This document shows, piece by piece, positions 44,717 through 52,733 of a DNA stretch of 64,000 nucleotides; position 1 is the stretch's first letter, and every line of letters begins with the position of its first letter. Source of the stretch: Bermanella sp049115935 (GTDB lineage: Bacteria > Pseudomonadota > Gammaproteobacteria > Pseudomonadales > Oceanobacteraceae); contig JAGDZK010000041.1 in the NCBI GenBank assembly GCA_049115935.1, positions 1-64,000 on the forward strand, given 5' to 3'. The notes under the pieces are model-generated. The model did not search any database and was not told the DNA's origin. It was given only the letters and a program-made list of their open reading frames with translations. The position numbers were made by a program, and so were the translations under genes.

Positions 44717-45712
44717 TTACAATTTAACGATTAACTTACCTTTGTTGCCACCGGTAAAGAATAAATTCAAACCTGTCATGGCACTTTCTAAACCATCCAG
44801 AATATGGGTGCGGTGCTTAATTTTGCCTTGCATGACATAGGGTGCCAGCTTGCCAATCAGTTGTGGCACATCACCAAAGTGATCCGGCATGGTGTAACCC
44901 TGAATGGTCAAACGTTTTTTAATGACTTGCATCCAGTTTGGTCCCGGTGCAGGGGTTTCCTTGGTGTAATCGGCAATCATGCCGCACACCGCAATGCGGC
45001 CATGGGCATTCATGCGTGCAAAAATATGATTTTGTATTGGGCCACCGGTGTTTTCAAAAAACGCATCAATGCCATTAGGTGTTAGCTCAGCTAATTTGGC
45101 TTCTAAGTCATCGGTTTTGTAATTAATGGCGCCATCAAAACCAAGGGTGTTTACGATCCAGTCGGCTTTCTCATCGCTACCCACCACACCAATGACACGC
45201 ATGCCATCAGCTTTGGCCATCTGACCCACAATAGAACCCACCGAGCCCGCAGCGCCTGTTACCACAAGGGTTTCGCCAGCTTTAGGTTTGATGATGCTCA
45301 TGCCTTGTGTGGCAGTTAAGCCTGGTAGTGCAAAAATGGATAGGGCCGTTTCAGCGTCGACACCGTCCATTACTTTGTTAAAACCTTGGCCATTACTGAG
45401 GATGTATTCAGACCAGCCTGTCATCCCCATCACACGATCACCTACTTTAAAGTCTGGGTGGTTGGATTCAACCACTTCACCAAGACCGCTTGAGCGCATG
45501 ACGGTACCTAGTTCAACTGGCGGAATGTAGCTTTCGGTGTCTGGGCTCATCCAACCCATCATGGCTGGGTCGAGTGACATGTGAGTTTGCTTGATTAAGA
45601 TCTGGCCCGGACCCGCTTTCGGTATTTCTTTTTTAAGTACTTCAAACATGTGAGGCCCAATAGGGCTACCATCTGGGCGTTTAATAAGGTTAATTTGAGT
45701 AAATTGGCTCAT
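44717..45712 (-). CDS. NADP-dependent oxidoreductase, leukotriene B4 dehydrogenase-like (331 aa)
   Basis: Medium-chain reductase of the alkenal/one reductase (YncB/CurA-like) type. RPDGSPIGPHMFEVLKKEIP and MMGWMSPDTESYIPPVELGTVMR open the GroES-like domain. TLVVTGAAGSVGSIVGQMAK binds NADP, and IDAFFENTGGPIQNHIF is typical. Reduces activated double bonds. ATG 45712 has AAGGA 7 nt upstream. Divergent from a LysR gene 121 bp away, its likely regulator. Confidence 0.92.
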   Translation of the reverse strand: MSQFTQINLIKRPDGSPIGPHMFEVLKKEIPKAGPGQILIKQTHMSLDPAMMGWMSPDTESYIPPVELGTVMRSSGLGEVVESNHPDFKVGDRVMGMTGWSEYILSNGQGFNKVMDGVDAETALSIFALPGLTATQGMSIIKPKAGETLVVTGAAGSVGSIVGQMAKADGMRVIGVVGSDEKADWIVNTLGFDGAINYKTDDLEAKLAELTPNGIDAFFENTGGPIQNHIFARMNAHGRIAVCGMIADYTKETPAPGPNWMQVIKKRLTIQGYTMPDHFGDVPQLIGKLAPYVMQGKIKHRTHILDGLESAMTGLNLFFTGGNKGKLIVKL

Positions 45713-45833
45713 GCTGTATTCCTTAAGTCTTGTGCTTTGATGAATGTGTTTGCTCATATTACTCGGTTAAATGATGTTATATAGGGGCTAGTTTGCTAAT
45801 CTTTGTTGTCTTTTAGGCAATAATTGAGGGTGT

Positions 45834-46742
45834 ATGGATCAGTTAAAAGCCATTCGATATTTTATTAGCGTGGTGGATTTAGGCAGTTTTTCGGCTGCGG
45901 CGAGTCAGTTTGACGTGCCGGCGTCGTCTATTTCTCGGCGCATCAGTGATTTAGAGACCAGCCTTGGGGCACAGCTATTAAAGCGATCCACTCGTTTAGT
46001 GAGCCTCACTGAAATAGGCCAGAGCTACTACGGGCAAGTAAAAGACATCATTGAGCAACTTGAGCAAAGTGATCATGCTGTACGCAGCTATCAAACCAAA
46101 CCCATGGGGCGCTTAAAAATCAGCTCAATGGTAGGGTTTGGTGAGCGAATTTTGATTCCGATTATGGATGAGTTTCAACAAACATATCCCGATATTGTGC
46201 TGGATGTGGTGCTCAGTGATGAGTTATCGAGTTTGTCTCGTGACGATGTGGATATCGCCATACGTGGTGGCCATGCGCCTAATGAGCGGGTGTTGGCGGT
46301 TAAACTGATGGCCAATCAATTTATTCCGGTGGCTGCGCCAAGCTATTTGCAGCTTCATGGTGTGCCTCATCGAACAGAGCAATTAAAACAACATGTGGGT
46401 TTGTTTTTTAAAACGCCCATGGGGCCAACCCCATGGTTAAGTGAAATCAATGGTCAGTGGCAACAAGTGACACCGCCAGCAAAATTGATTACCAATAATG
46501 GCAAATGGCTTGTAAAAGAGGCCATCGCTGGCAAAGGAATTTTGATGATTCCTAATTGGGTGGTGCAGCCCCACTTAGAAAGCGGTGAGCTTATACAGCT
46601 AACATTTGAAGAGCCATTAAACATTACCGAAAACGCAAATTTTGCCATTTACATGCTTTATCAGAAATCAGCCTATGCCATCCCTAAGGTCAAAGCGGCG
46701 ATTGATTTTATTGCAGCACGAGTAAAGGGGCAGTTTGATTGA
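45834..46742 (+). CDS. LysR family transcriptional regulator (302 aa)
   Basis: Winged HTH MDQLKAIRYFISVVDLGSFSAAASQFDVPASSISRRISDLETSLG, with a ligand-binding domain of the CrgA/DsdC-like class (LVSLTEIGQSYYGQVKDIIEQLEQ). Divergent from the oxidoreductase gene, which it presumably regulates. Confidence 0.92.
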   Translation: MDQLKAIRYFISVVDLGSFSAAASQFDVPASSISRRISDLETSLGAQLLKRSTRLVSLTEIGQSYYGQVKDIIEQLEQSDHAVRSYQTKPMGRLKISSMVGFGERILIPIMDEFQQTYPDIVLDVVLSDELSSLSRDDVDIAIRGGHAPNERVLAVKLMANQFIPVAAPSYLQLHGVPHRTEQLKQHVGLFFKTPMGPTPWLSEINGQWQQVTPPAKLITNNGKWLVKEAIAGKGILMIPNWVVQPHLESGELIQLTFEEPLNITENANFAIYMLYQKSAYAIPKVKAAIDFIAARVKGQFD

Positions 46743-46849
46743 GTTAGGTTTTGTGTATTAATAAGGTCAACTGTTAACGGGTATATCACAGTAGCTGTTT
46801 TTAAGGGTTGAATAACCGCTGATAAAAATAATGATTAAAGGATAGTTAG

Positions 46850-47557
46850 ATGTTGGAATGGATTAAACATATCCCTAATTGGCTGCTTGTTACCTTGATG
46901 AGCCTTGTGGTGTTTGTGCTGGTTATTTGTATTTTAATGGCAGTAAGTGATGGTCGACGTGTTGAAATTGGCTCTTTGGTCATACATGAAAGCACCTCAG
47001 ATCAGGTAGACAAACTGCAACGGGAAATTGATGATTTAAATAACAAGCTACTTGCAAACCAAGCCAAGTTGACGGAAGAAGACCTGTTACTTAAATTGCC
47101 CGCTGAATTTAGAAAAGCCACATTGGATTTAAGTCTGGCAGAAATGACACGTTGGATTCAAATCACTGGCAAACAAAAAACAGATATTGAAAAGCTGCAT
47201 GCGAAACTTGAACAAGTCGAAAAAGTAGATGGCACGTTTTTATACAAATTACTAATTTTTAATCAAGATGCAGCCTGTTATGGCGCAACCCTTAACTTTA
47301 CCGCAGGTGTTGATCGAAACGAATGCTTACCAAAAGCGCAATTAGCAGAACGGTTTTTACAATTTTTATCTGAGATTGATTTTTATGTGATAAGTGGCAC
47401 TGACCAGCCTGCGCAAGTGCAAGCCAAGCAGCAATTGTTAAGGCTGCAAGATAAGTATCAATTTAATACAAAGGGTTGGTACGGCCCTGATGTATTTAAC
47501 TCAATTATCAGTGAGTTTTATAATAAAGGTGACGCCAAGATATTAGCGCAGCAATAA
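46850..47557 (+). CDS. Membrane-anchored coiled-coil protein of unknown function (235 aa)
   Basis: One TM helix (about 12-33), then a coiled coil (VDKLQREIDDLNNKLLANQAKL) and a soluble C-terminal part with two Cys (DAACYGATLNF, RNECLPKAQ). AAAGGA ribosome site. No family recognised. Followed by an exceptionally symmetrical terminator. Confidence 0.75.
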   Translation: MLEWIKHIPNWLLVTLMSLVVFVLVICILMAVSDGRRVEIGSLVIHESTSDQVDKLQREIDDLNNKLLANQAKLTEEDLLLKLPAEFRKATLDLSLAEMTRWIQITGKQKTDIEKLHAKLEQVEKVDGTFLYKLLIFNQDAACYGATLNFTAGVDRNECLPKAQLAERFLQFLSEIDFYVISGTDQPAQVQAKQQLLRLQDKYQFNTKGWYGPDVFNSIISEFYNKGDAKILAQQ

Positions 47558-47599
47558 AAAAAGCCCCTTTTGAACTGCAGTTCAAAAGGGGCTTTTTTT
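47556..47599. terminator. Perfect 44-nt palindromic terminator between convergent genes
   Basis: The half-site AAAAAAAGCCCCTTTTGAAC plus TG is followed directly by its exact reverse complement with no unpaired loop; A- and T-runs of seven at the ends serve both strands (coiled-coil gene and argF). Confidence 0.88.
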
Positions 47600-47618
47600 G
47601 TGCCTAGCTAAAATGGAA

Positions 47619-48533
47619 TTAGGCTTCTTCAGAGGCCAATAAATATTCCATTAATGCTTTTTGAGCGTGTAAGCGGTTTTCGGCTTCATCCCAAACCACA
47701 GCGCGTGGGTCATCTAACATATCATGGCTAATTTCTTCGCCACGGTGAGCCGGCAAGCAATGCATAAAGATCGCATCTTTATCAGCAAGGTCCATGATTT
47801 CTGGGCTCACTTGATAATCTTTAAACACCGCAGCACGGGCTTTCTGTTCGTCTTCTTGACCCATAGATGCCCAAACATCCGTAACTAAAAGATGCGCGCC
47901 TTTCGCCGCTTCTTTGGTATCACGTACAATGCGCACGCGGTCTTTGTTGGCTTCCATTAGCTCTGACATAGGCTCAAAACCTTCAGGGCAGTTCACCACC
48001 AAATTAAAATCAAACTGACGGGCCGCACTAATATAGCTGTGGCACATGTTGTTGCCATCACCTACCCAAACAACGGTTTTACCTTGAATGCTACCGCGGT
48101 GTTCAAGATAGGTTTGCATGTCCGCTAACAACTGACACGGGTGAAAATCATCGGTCAGTGCGTTAATCACAGGCACGCGAGAATTTTTAGCAAAATTCTC
48201 AACAATTTCATGCTCAAATGTACGAATCATAATAATGTCGCACATGCGTGAAAGTACTTTAGCGCTGTCTTCGATTGGCTCACCACGGCCAAGCTGAGTA
48301 TCGCGAGACGATAAAAAGATCGCTTGGCCACCCAGTTGAGCAATGCCGGCCTCAAAACTCACACGGGTACGAGTTGATGATTTTTCAAAAATCATACCCA
48401 GCGTTTTGTTTTTAAGGGGTTCGTAAATTTCACCGCGCTGTTGAATTGCTTTTAATTCAATGGCGCGGTTAATTAACATCTCAAGTTCAGATGGTGTGAA
48501 ATCTAATAATGTTAAAAAGTGACGTACTGCCAT
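47619..48533 (-). CDS. argF: Ornithine carbamoyltransferase (304 aa)
   Basis: Converts ornithine and carbamoyl phosphate to citrulline. Carbamoyl-phosphate motif SSTRTRVSFE, HPCQLLADMQT and the ornithine-binding Cys in MHCLPAHRGEE are all present, as is VWVGDGNNMCHSYI. ATG 48533 (AAGGCC upstream) gives the usual 304 aa; the longer frame would overlap argD. It follows argD by 13 bp, so they form an operon argD-argF. Confidence 0.96.
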   Translation of the reverse strand: MAVRHFLTLLDFTPSELEMLINRAIELKAIQQRGEIYEPLKNKTLGMIFEKSSTRTRVSFEAGIAQLGGQAIFLSSRDTQLGRGEPIEDSAKVLSRMCDIIMIRTFEHEIVENFAKNSRVPVINALTDDFHPCQLLADMQTYLEHRGSIQGKTVVWVGDGNNMCHSYISAARQFDFNLVVNCPEGFEPMSELMEANKDRVRIVRDTKEAAKGAHLLVTDVWASMGQEDEQKARAAVFKDYQVSPEIMDLADKDAIFMHCLPAHRGEEISHDMLDDPRAVVWDEAENRLHAQKALMEYLLASEEA

Positions 48534-48546
48534 AGTCTTGGCCTTT

Positions 48547-49731
48547 TTATTTTTGTGCGTCGAAGTAAGCAACAATTTGCTCAGCGGTTTTTTGTGCAAT
48601 TAAATCCGCTTCTTCGTCGGTTAAAACAAAGGGTGGTAATAAACGCACCACATTGCCGGCAGTTACGTTTAACAATAAACCTGCCTCTAAAGCAGACTTC
48701 ATAATGCCTGCTGCGTTTTCCTCGGTATTAAGTGCAATACCAATCATTAACCCTTTACCACGGTATTCTTTGACATAACCGGTTTGGTCAAGGTGCTTTT
48801 TAAGTTGCTCACGAATACGAACACCCAGTTCGGTAACTCGTGAGCATAAGTTTTCTTGAGTAATGGTGTCGATCACAGCACAACCAGCGGCACACGCCAA
48901 TGGATTACCACCATACGTGCTGCCGTGTGAACCAGGTTGTAACACTTCAGCCGCCTTACCTTTGGCTAAACACGCGCCAATTGGTACGCCATTGCCCAAG
49001 CCCTTGGCAGTGGTTAATACATCTGGGTGCCAATCAAAGTGTTGGAACGCAAAGTATTCACCGGTACGACCATTGCCTGTTTGAATTTCATCCAACATTA
49101 GTAGCGCGTCGTGCTTGTCGCATAGTGCACGTAAACCGTTGATAAATTCGTCCGTTGCAGCGGTGACACCGCCTTCGCCCTGAACAGGTTCAACCAATAT
49201 GGCAACAATGTTTGAGTTGCTCTCAAGTGCAGCAGTTGCCGCAGCTAAATCGTTGTAAGGGGTGCGCACAAAACCATCTATCAGTGGGCCAAAACCCGCT
49301 TGCGCGGCTTTATTAGCCGTTGCGGTAAGGGTGGCAAGTGTACGGCCGTGGAATGCGTTTTCCATTACCAAAATAGTCGGTAAGTCGATTCCTTTGTTGT
49401 GGCCGTATTTACGGGCAATTTTAATGGCTGCTTCGTTGGCTTCAGCACCGGAATTGCTAAAGAAGACGTTATCCATGCCACTGACGCGGGTCAGTTTTTC
49501 AGCCAGTTCTTGTTGGCGACCAATACCATATAAGTTGGAGGTATGTACAAGGTTGCCCGCTTGCTCACAAATCGCTTGAGTAATAGCAGGGTGGCCATGG
49601 CCTAAGCCACACACAGCGATACCGCTTAAAGCGTCTAAATACGCGCGGTCGTCAGCATCATAAACGTAAGCGCCCTTGCCTTTAGTGAAGGTGGCCGCTA
49701 AACGTCCGTAGGTGTTCATAATAGGTTGCAT
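48547..49731 (-). CDS. argD: Acetylornithine/succinyldiaminopimelate aminotransferase (394 aa)
   Basis: Class III aminotransferase of arginine (and possibly lysine) synthesis. MNTYGRLAATFTKGKGAYVYD opening, MLDEIQTGNGRTGEYFA before the PLP Lys in TTAKGLGNGVPIGA. ATG 49731 has GGGGA 6 nt upstream; an earlier in-frame start at 49779 lacks one. First gene of the argD-argF operon. Confidence 0.95.
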   Translation of the reverse strand: MQPIMNTYGRLAATFTKGKGAYVYDADDRAYLDALSGIAVCGLGHGHPAITQAICEQAGNLVHTSNLYGIGRQQELAEKLTRVSGMDNVFFSNSGAEANEAAIKIARKYGHNKGIDLPTILVMENAFHGRTLATLTATANKAAQAGFGPLIDGFVRTPYNDLAAATAALESNSNIVAILVEPVQGEGGVTAATDEFINGLRALCDKHDALLMLDEIQTGNGRTGEYFAFQHFDWHPDVLTTAKGLGNGVPIGACLAKGKAAEVLQPGSHGSTYGGNPLACAAGCAVIDTITQENLCSRVTELGVRIREQLKKHLDQTGYVKEYRGKGLMIGIALNTEENAAGIMKSALEAGLLLNVTAGNVVRLLPPFVLTDEEADLIAQKTAEQIVAYFDAQK

Positions 49732-50040
49732 ATCATTCCCCGGCAGCCTAAACGCAAAAAGGCAGCGATGTATGCCCAAACCCTTTAAATCAGGGGGACT
49801 TACTTAGATGCTGCCAAAAATTCAAGGCAAGCATAATACATAACTGGTACGTGAATACAAGCCGCTGCCCGCTGGTTTAATGATGAAATTGTTGGTTATT
49901 TAATCGGATTAATTGCGACAAAATTATTTGAGGTATTTTCTAATAAACCTGTCTAGGTGGTTAATTTTTTCTTTTAAATTGCATCAGTAGGGTGGTGTTT
50001 GTATGTGAATGGCTTAATGCTAATTACTGCGTCCCATTCA

Positions 50041-50472
50041 TCGTCATTCCCTCGAACGAGGAAATCCAATGCCAAGCAGCTATAAAACAAAAACCGTTTA
50101 ATAGGCAGCACAATTGATATGGACTCCCATTCACGGACTGCGCCCTAATGGGAGTGACGGTTTTACCTTAATATCAGTTGCTGCTACTAGCTCAATCGTC
50201 TTTCCCTCGAACGAGGGAATCCAATGCCAAGCTGCAATAAAACAAAAACCGTTTAATAGGCCGCACAATTGATATGGACTCCCATTCACGGACTACGTCC
50301 TATGGGAGTGACGGTTTTGCCTAAGCATCAGTCATCGTCTTTCCCTCGAAGGAGGGAATCCAATGCCAAGCTGCTATAAAACAAAACCGTTTAATAGGCA
50401 GCAAAATCGATATGGACTCCCATTCACGGACTGCGCTCTAATGGGAGTGACGGTTTTGCCTAAGCATCAGTC
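50041..50472. repeat. Three tandem copies of a ~140-bp hairpin-rich repeat
   Basis: Copies begin near 50041, 50196 and 50335. Each has, in order, a CGTC(A/T)TTCCCTCGAACGAGG-type hairpin with ATCCAATGCCAAGC, an AAAACCGTTTAATAGGC segment, and ATGGACTCCCATTCACGGAC with AATGGGAGTGACGGTTTT. CTCCCATT and AATGGGAG form a second hairpin, and AAAACCGT pairs with ACGGTTTT around it. No open frame is shared by the copies. It fills part of the ~1.1-kb gene-free stretch after argD. The first hairpin resembles the core of the MITE-like element at 40076. Confidence 0.82.
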
Positions 50473-50824
50473 ACTGCTACTAACTGAATAGTCATGTGCG
50501 CGCATGCGCAAATCCAAATCAAAAAATTTACTTAAACACAAATATGTCAAATGCAGTCAAACCAAAGTAGGGGGGAAGAAATAGATACAGTATGTTTTTT
50601 AACAGCAGATACTTAGGCCGTTTTTGACATTTTTACTAGAAAATAATGCGAGTCGCGCTTTTACTGTTAACTCTTTCATATTGGTTTTTAGTAATAGACT
50701 GGGCGTTAGGGCCCTTAAATTATTGGTACTTAGGGTTATGACGGTACATAATCAGGCATCCTTACCTTGTAAGGTTATTCTACCTTGCAAGGTAGGGAAG
50801 CTTGTAAGCTCTTATGATTAGAAT
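50473..50824. other. Non-coding stretch with clustered palindromes before the cassettes
   Basis: No credible gene. Holds a hairpin CCTTAC-CTT-GTAAGG (50760-50774), a perfect 16-bp palindrome CTACCTTGCAAGGTAG (50780-50795) and AGCTT-GT-AAGCT (50800-50811), ending at the proposed cassette insertion point. Confidence 0.55.
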
Positions 50825-50851
50825 GTTATACATTTTTCGGAATAGGCAACT

Positions 50852-51037
50852 ATGGATTGGATTATAGAAAATAAAGATTGGCTCTTTAGCGGTGTTGCAA
50901 TTGCTATCCCAATTACAATTATTGGATGGTTTATTTCTACTCGGGGAAATAAACAAGTCCAAAAAGGTGGTAAGGATTCTACGAATATTCAAGTTGGTGG
51001 AAACCTAAATATTGGTGGGAAGAAAGATGTTGAGTAA
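50852..51037 (+). CDS. Single-TM small protein with QKGG-STNIQ motif (61 aa)
   Basis: MDWIIENKDWLFSGVAIAIP then TIIGWFISTRGNK make one TM helix (about 11-30). The cytoplasmic tail KQVQKGGKDSTNIQVGG and NLNIGGKKDVE carries a QKGGKDSTNIQ motif also present near the N-terminus of the next protein. It overlaps the next gene by 11 nt, so the two are translated together. No named family recognised for this peptide; a membrane anchor or partner for the downstream protein is the simplest guess. Confidence 0.75.
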   Translation: MDWIIENKDWLFSGVAIAIPITIIGWFISTRGNKQVQKGGKDSTNIQVGGNLNIGGKKDVE

Positions 51038-52133
51038 GCAAAGTCAAAAAGGCGGAGATGGTTCAACGAATATTCAAACCGAGAAAATGATTGTTCAAGT
51101 TGGTATAGATGAAAAGCGTGCACGCGAAATATACCAAGAAATGAATCTTCAGCTAAAGAAAGATTACACTGATGAAGCATTAAAAGTGGCTAATCAGCGT
51201 GTTTCAGAATTTGAAAATAGGCTCATGCCTAAAATGGAAGAAGTTGAGGGTGCTTTAGGGGCGTTTGCCGATCCTAGTTTTCAAATATTACTTGTAGAAG
51301 CCCAGAAAACAGCAGCAGCTTCAGAAAGACCAGCAGACTACGATCTTTTATCGGAACTATTGATTCATAGGTTTCAAAAAGGAGAGAACCGAATTGTCCG
51401 AGCAGGAATAAGCAGAGCTGTAGAAATAGTGGATGAAATTTCTGATGATGCGCTACTCGGATTGACTGCTTTTCATGCGGTAAATACATTTTTTCCTGTT
51501 ACAGGAAATATTGATCAAGGATTAGACGTTTTAGATGAATTATTTGGGAAGATTTTCTACGGAAAATTACCAGTAGGTAGGGACTGGTTAGATCACTTAG
51601 ATATTTTAGATGCGGTGCGTTTAAGCTCTTTTGGCGGTTTAAAACAAATTGACCAATACTATCCAGAGCAATTATCTGGATACGTAGACGCAGGTGTTAA
51701 AAAAGATACCGATAACTTTGCTAAGGCAGTAGAAATTCTAGATACGAACTCATTACCTAGAAATATTTTGGTAGAGCATTCCCTAAATTCTGAATATGTA
51801 AGGTTGCCAGTTTCGGTTAAGCAGCAAATTGACTCTTTAACATTAATACAACAGCTCCCCCATGCTGGACAATTGATGCAAAGGCAAGTTGCTTTAACAG
51901 AAACACAAAAGCAAGCTTTGTATGCAATTTATGACTTGTACGATTCCAATGTAAATATTAAAAACGAAAATACGAAAGTTTTAATGGAGCTTTGGGATAA
52001 TAGATCCAATCTAAAAGCTCTTAAATATTGGTGGAATAATTTAAATTTAGGTATTGAAATAACTTCCGTTGGAAGAGTTTTAGCTCATTCGAATGCTCAG
52101 AGGTGCGACAAGCATCTTCCTCCACTGAATTAA
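51027..52133 (+). CDS. Cassette protein, LPO_1073/Vpar_1526-like, function unknown (368 aa)
   Basis: Begins MLSKQSQKGGDGSTNIQTEKMIVQVG, a pattern I recall from the LPO_1073/Vpar_1526 family (from memory). A helical region (DEKRAREIYQEMNLQLKKDYTDEALKVANQ) and a long helical body follow (FADPSFQILLVEAQKTAAASERP, HAVNTFFPVTGNIDQGLDVLDELF). No catalytic motif is visible. ATG 51027 has GGGAAG upstream; an earlier GTG at 51012 is less likely. AT-rich relative to flanking housekeeping genes. Being cassette-borne with a membrane partner makes a defence or stress role plausible, but nothing in the sequence proves it. Confidence 0.75.
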   Translation: MLSKQSQKGGDGSTNIQTEKMIVQVGIDEKRAREIYQEMNLQLKKDYTDEALKVANQRVSEFENRLMPKMEEVEGALGAFADPSFQILLVEAQKTAAASERPADYDLLSELLIHRFQKGENRIVRAGISRAVEIVDEISDDALLGLTAFHAVNTFFPVTGNIDQGLDVLDELFGKIFYGKLPVGRDWLDHLDILDAVRLSSFGGLKQIDQYYPEQLSGYVDAGVKKDTDNFAKAVEILDTNSLPRNILVEHSLNSEYVRLPVSVKQQIDSLTLIQQLPHAGQLMQRQVALTETQKQALYAIYDLYDSNVNIKNENTKVLMELWDNRSNLKALKYWWNNLNLGIEITSVGRVLAHSNAQRCDKHLPPLN

Positions 52134-52157
52134 AAATACAGAGGCAGTGCAAAAAAT

Positions 52158-52257
52158 GTATAACAAGCTGTTTAACAAGGACAAAATATAGTTGGCTTTT
52201 GCTCCTTCGTCGCTTATTTTAGCCAATAATATTTAGCCTGTTAACAGGGCGTTATGA
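52158..52257 (+). other. attC recombination site of cassette 1
   Basis: R'' GTATAAC (52158-52164), then AAGCTGTTTAACAAGGAC on the left; on the right CCTGTTAACAGGGC followed by R' GTTATGA (52251-52257). CTGTTTAACAAGG pairs with CCTGTTAACAG with bulged bases, as L''/L' do. The inner TTGGCT (52192-52197) and AGCCAA (52221-52226) continue the stem. Size ~100 nt and layout match integron attC sites. Recombination would occur between G52251 and T52252. Confidence 0.82.
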
Positions 52258-52648
52258 CTGAATATCCATGAAATTCTTACCTTATACACTACTGGTCATG
52301 CTTGTTTGTTTTTTATCAAAAACCATAATGGGTAGAAAGATAAAAACAATAAATTTTGAAGGTTTAGCAAGCGAAAGGCTAGATAGATACATATCCCAGC
52401 TGAAATCTGAAAATAAGGATATAAGCTATAAGTTCTCCAATTTAAAAGAATACTTTTAATAAAATAATATGGCATTTGAGAAGTCTGGAAGAAATTAGAG
52501 ATGCTATAAAGACCGACTGCACGAAAATTAGTGGAGAAGGTGTAAGTCACAATGCTAAAGCAAAGTTTACTGTTTATAGAGATCCCATTAAGAAATACAT
52601 ATACTTTTATATTGGTGATAATAACTATAATTAAGAAAAAGTCATAAC
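52252..52648 (+). mobile_element. Integron-type gene cassette 2 (broken gene, truncated attC)
   Basis: Begins TTATGAC right after the attC of cassette 1. GTTATGAC (52251-52258) is the exact reverse complement of GTCATAAC at 52641-52648, its own R'' box, which lies 6 bp after the stop at 52634. The right half of that second attC is not recognisable; instead a CTTGGG-TTAAT-CCCAAG hairpin follows. The true right end is therefore uncertain and probably deleted. Confidence 0.65.
52268..52634 (+). pseudogene. Cassette 2 gene split by a +1 frameshift (conceptual ~121 aa)
   Basis: Frame 1 (52268-52459) gives MKFLPYTLLVMLVCFLSKTI, a signal/anchor, then GRKIKTINFEGLASERLDRY. After SNL the frame stops soon. 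The +1 frame stays open from 52446 and reads NTFNKIIWHLRSLEEIRDAI, then KTDCTKISGEGVSHNAKAKF and TVYRDPIKKYIYFYIGDNNYN to TAA 52634. One extra A in the AAAA run at 52444-52447 would explain the break. The first part alone could still be made. No family recognised. Confidence 0.55.
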
Positions 52649-52733
52649 AAAACCTTGCTTGGGTTAATCCCAAGAAGGAAGCGCTAAACACTACCAGTAC
52701 CGTTTATTTTTAGCTCGTTCGCTGGGAATCAAC

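Larger units (their letters stand above)
50826..52251 (+). mobile_element. Integron-type gene cassette 1 (two genes plus attC)
   Basis: Left junction G|TTATAC at 50825-50831; right end at the G|TT of its attC (52251). GTTATAC is the exact reverse complement of the R'' box GTATAAC at 52158-52164, as expected when one cassette supplied both. The first gene starts 27 bp after the junction and the last stop lies 25 bp before the attC, the compact layout of cassettes. No integrase gene or attI was seen, and the sequence left of the junction does not look like an attC. Confidence 0.75.

Noticed and set aside
50041..50472. Resemblance of the triplicated repeat to a CRISPR array
   Set aside because: Units are ~140 bp, follow one another without unique spacers, and there is no leader or cas gene in the window.
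50701..50711. GGGCGTTAGGG as the right end of an attC upstream of cassette 1
   Set aside because: No matching left half (CCCTAAC with a complementary L box) lies in the preceding ~150 bp, while GTTATAC at 50825 matches the cassette R'' box exactly.
50624..50821. 65-codon frame, and a 31-codon hydrophobic frame (50647-50742)
   Set aside because: Neither has a ribosome site or protein-like conservation that I recognise; the first runs through the palindrome cluster.
52296..52691. 131-codon minus-strand frame across cassette 2
   Set aside because: Antisense to the cassette gene and crossing its R'' box; AT-rich sequence yields a chance Phe/Ile-rich frame.
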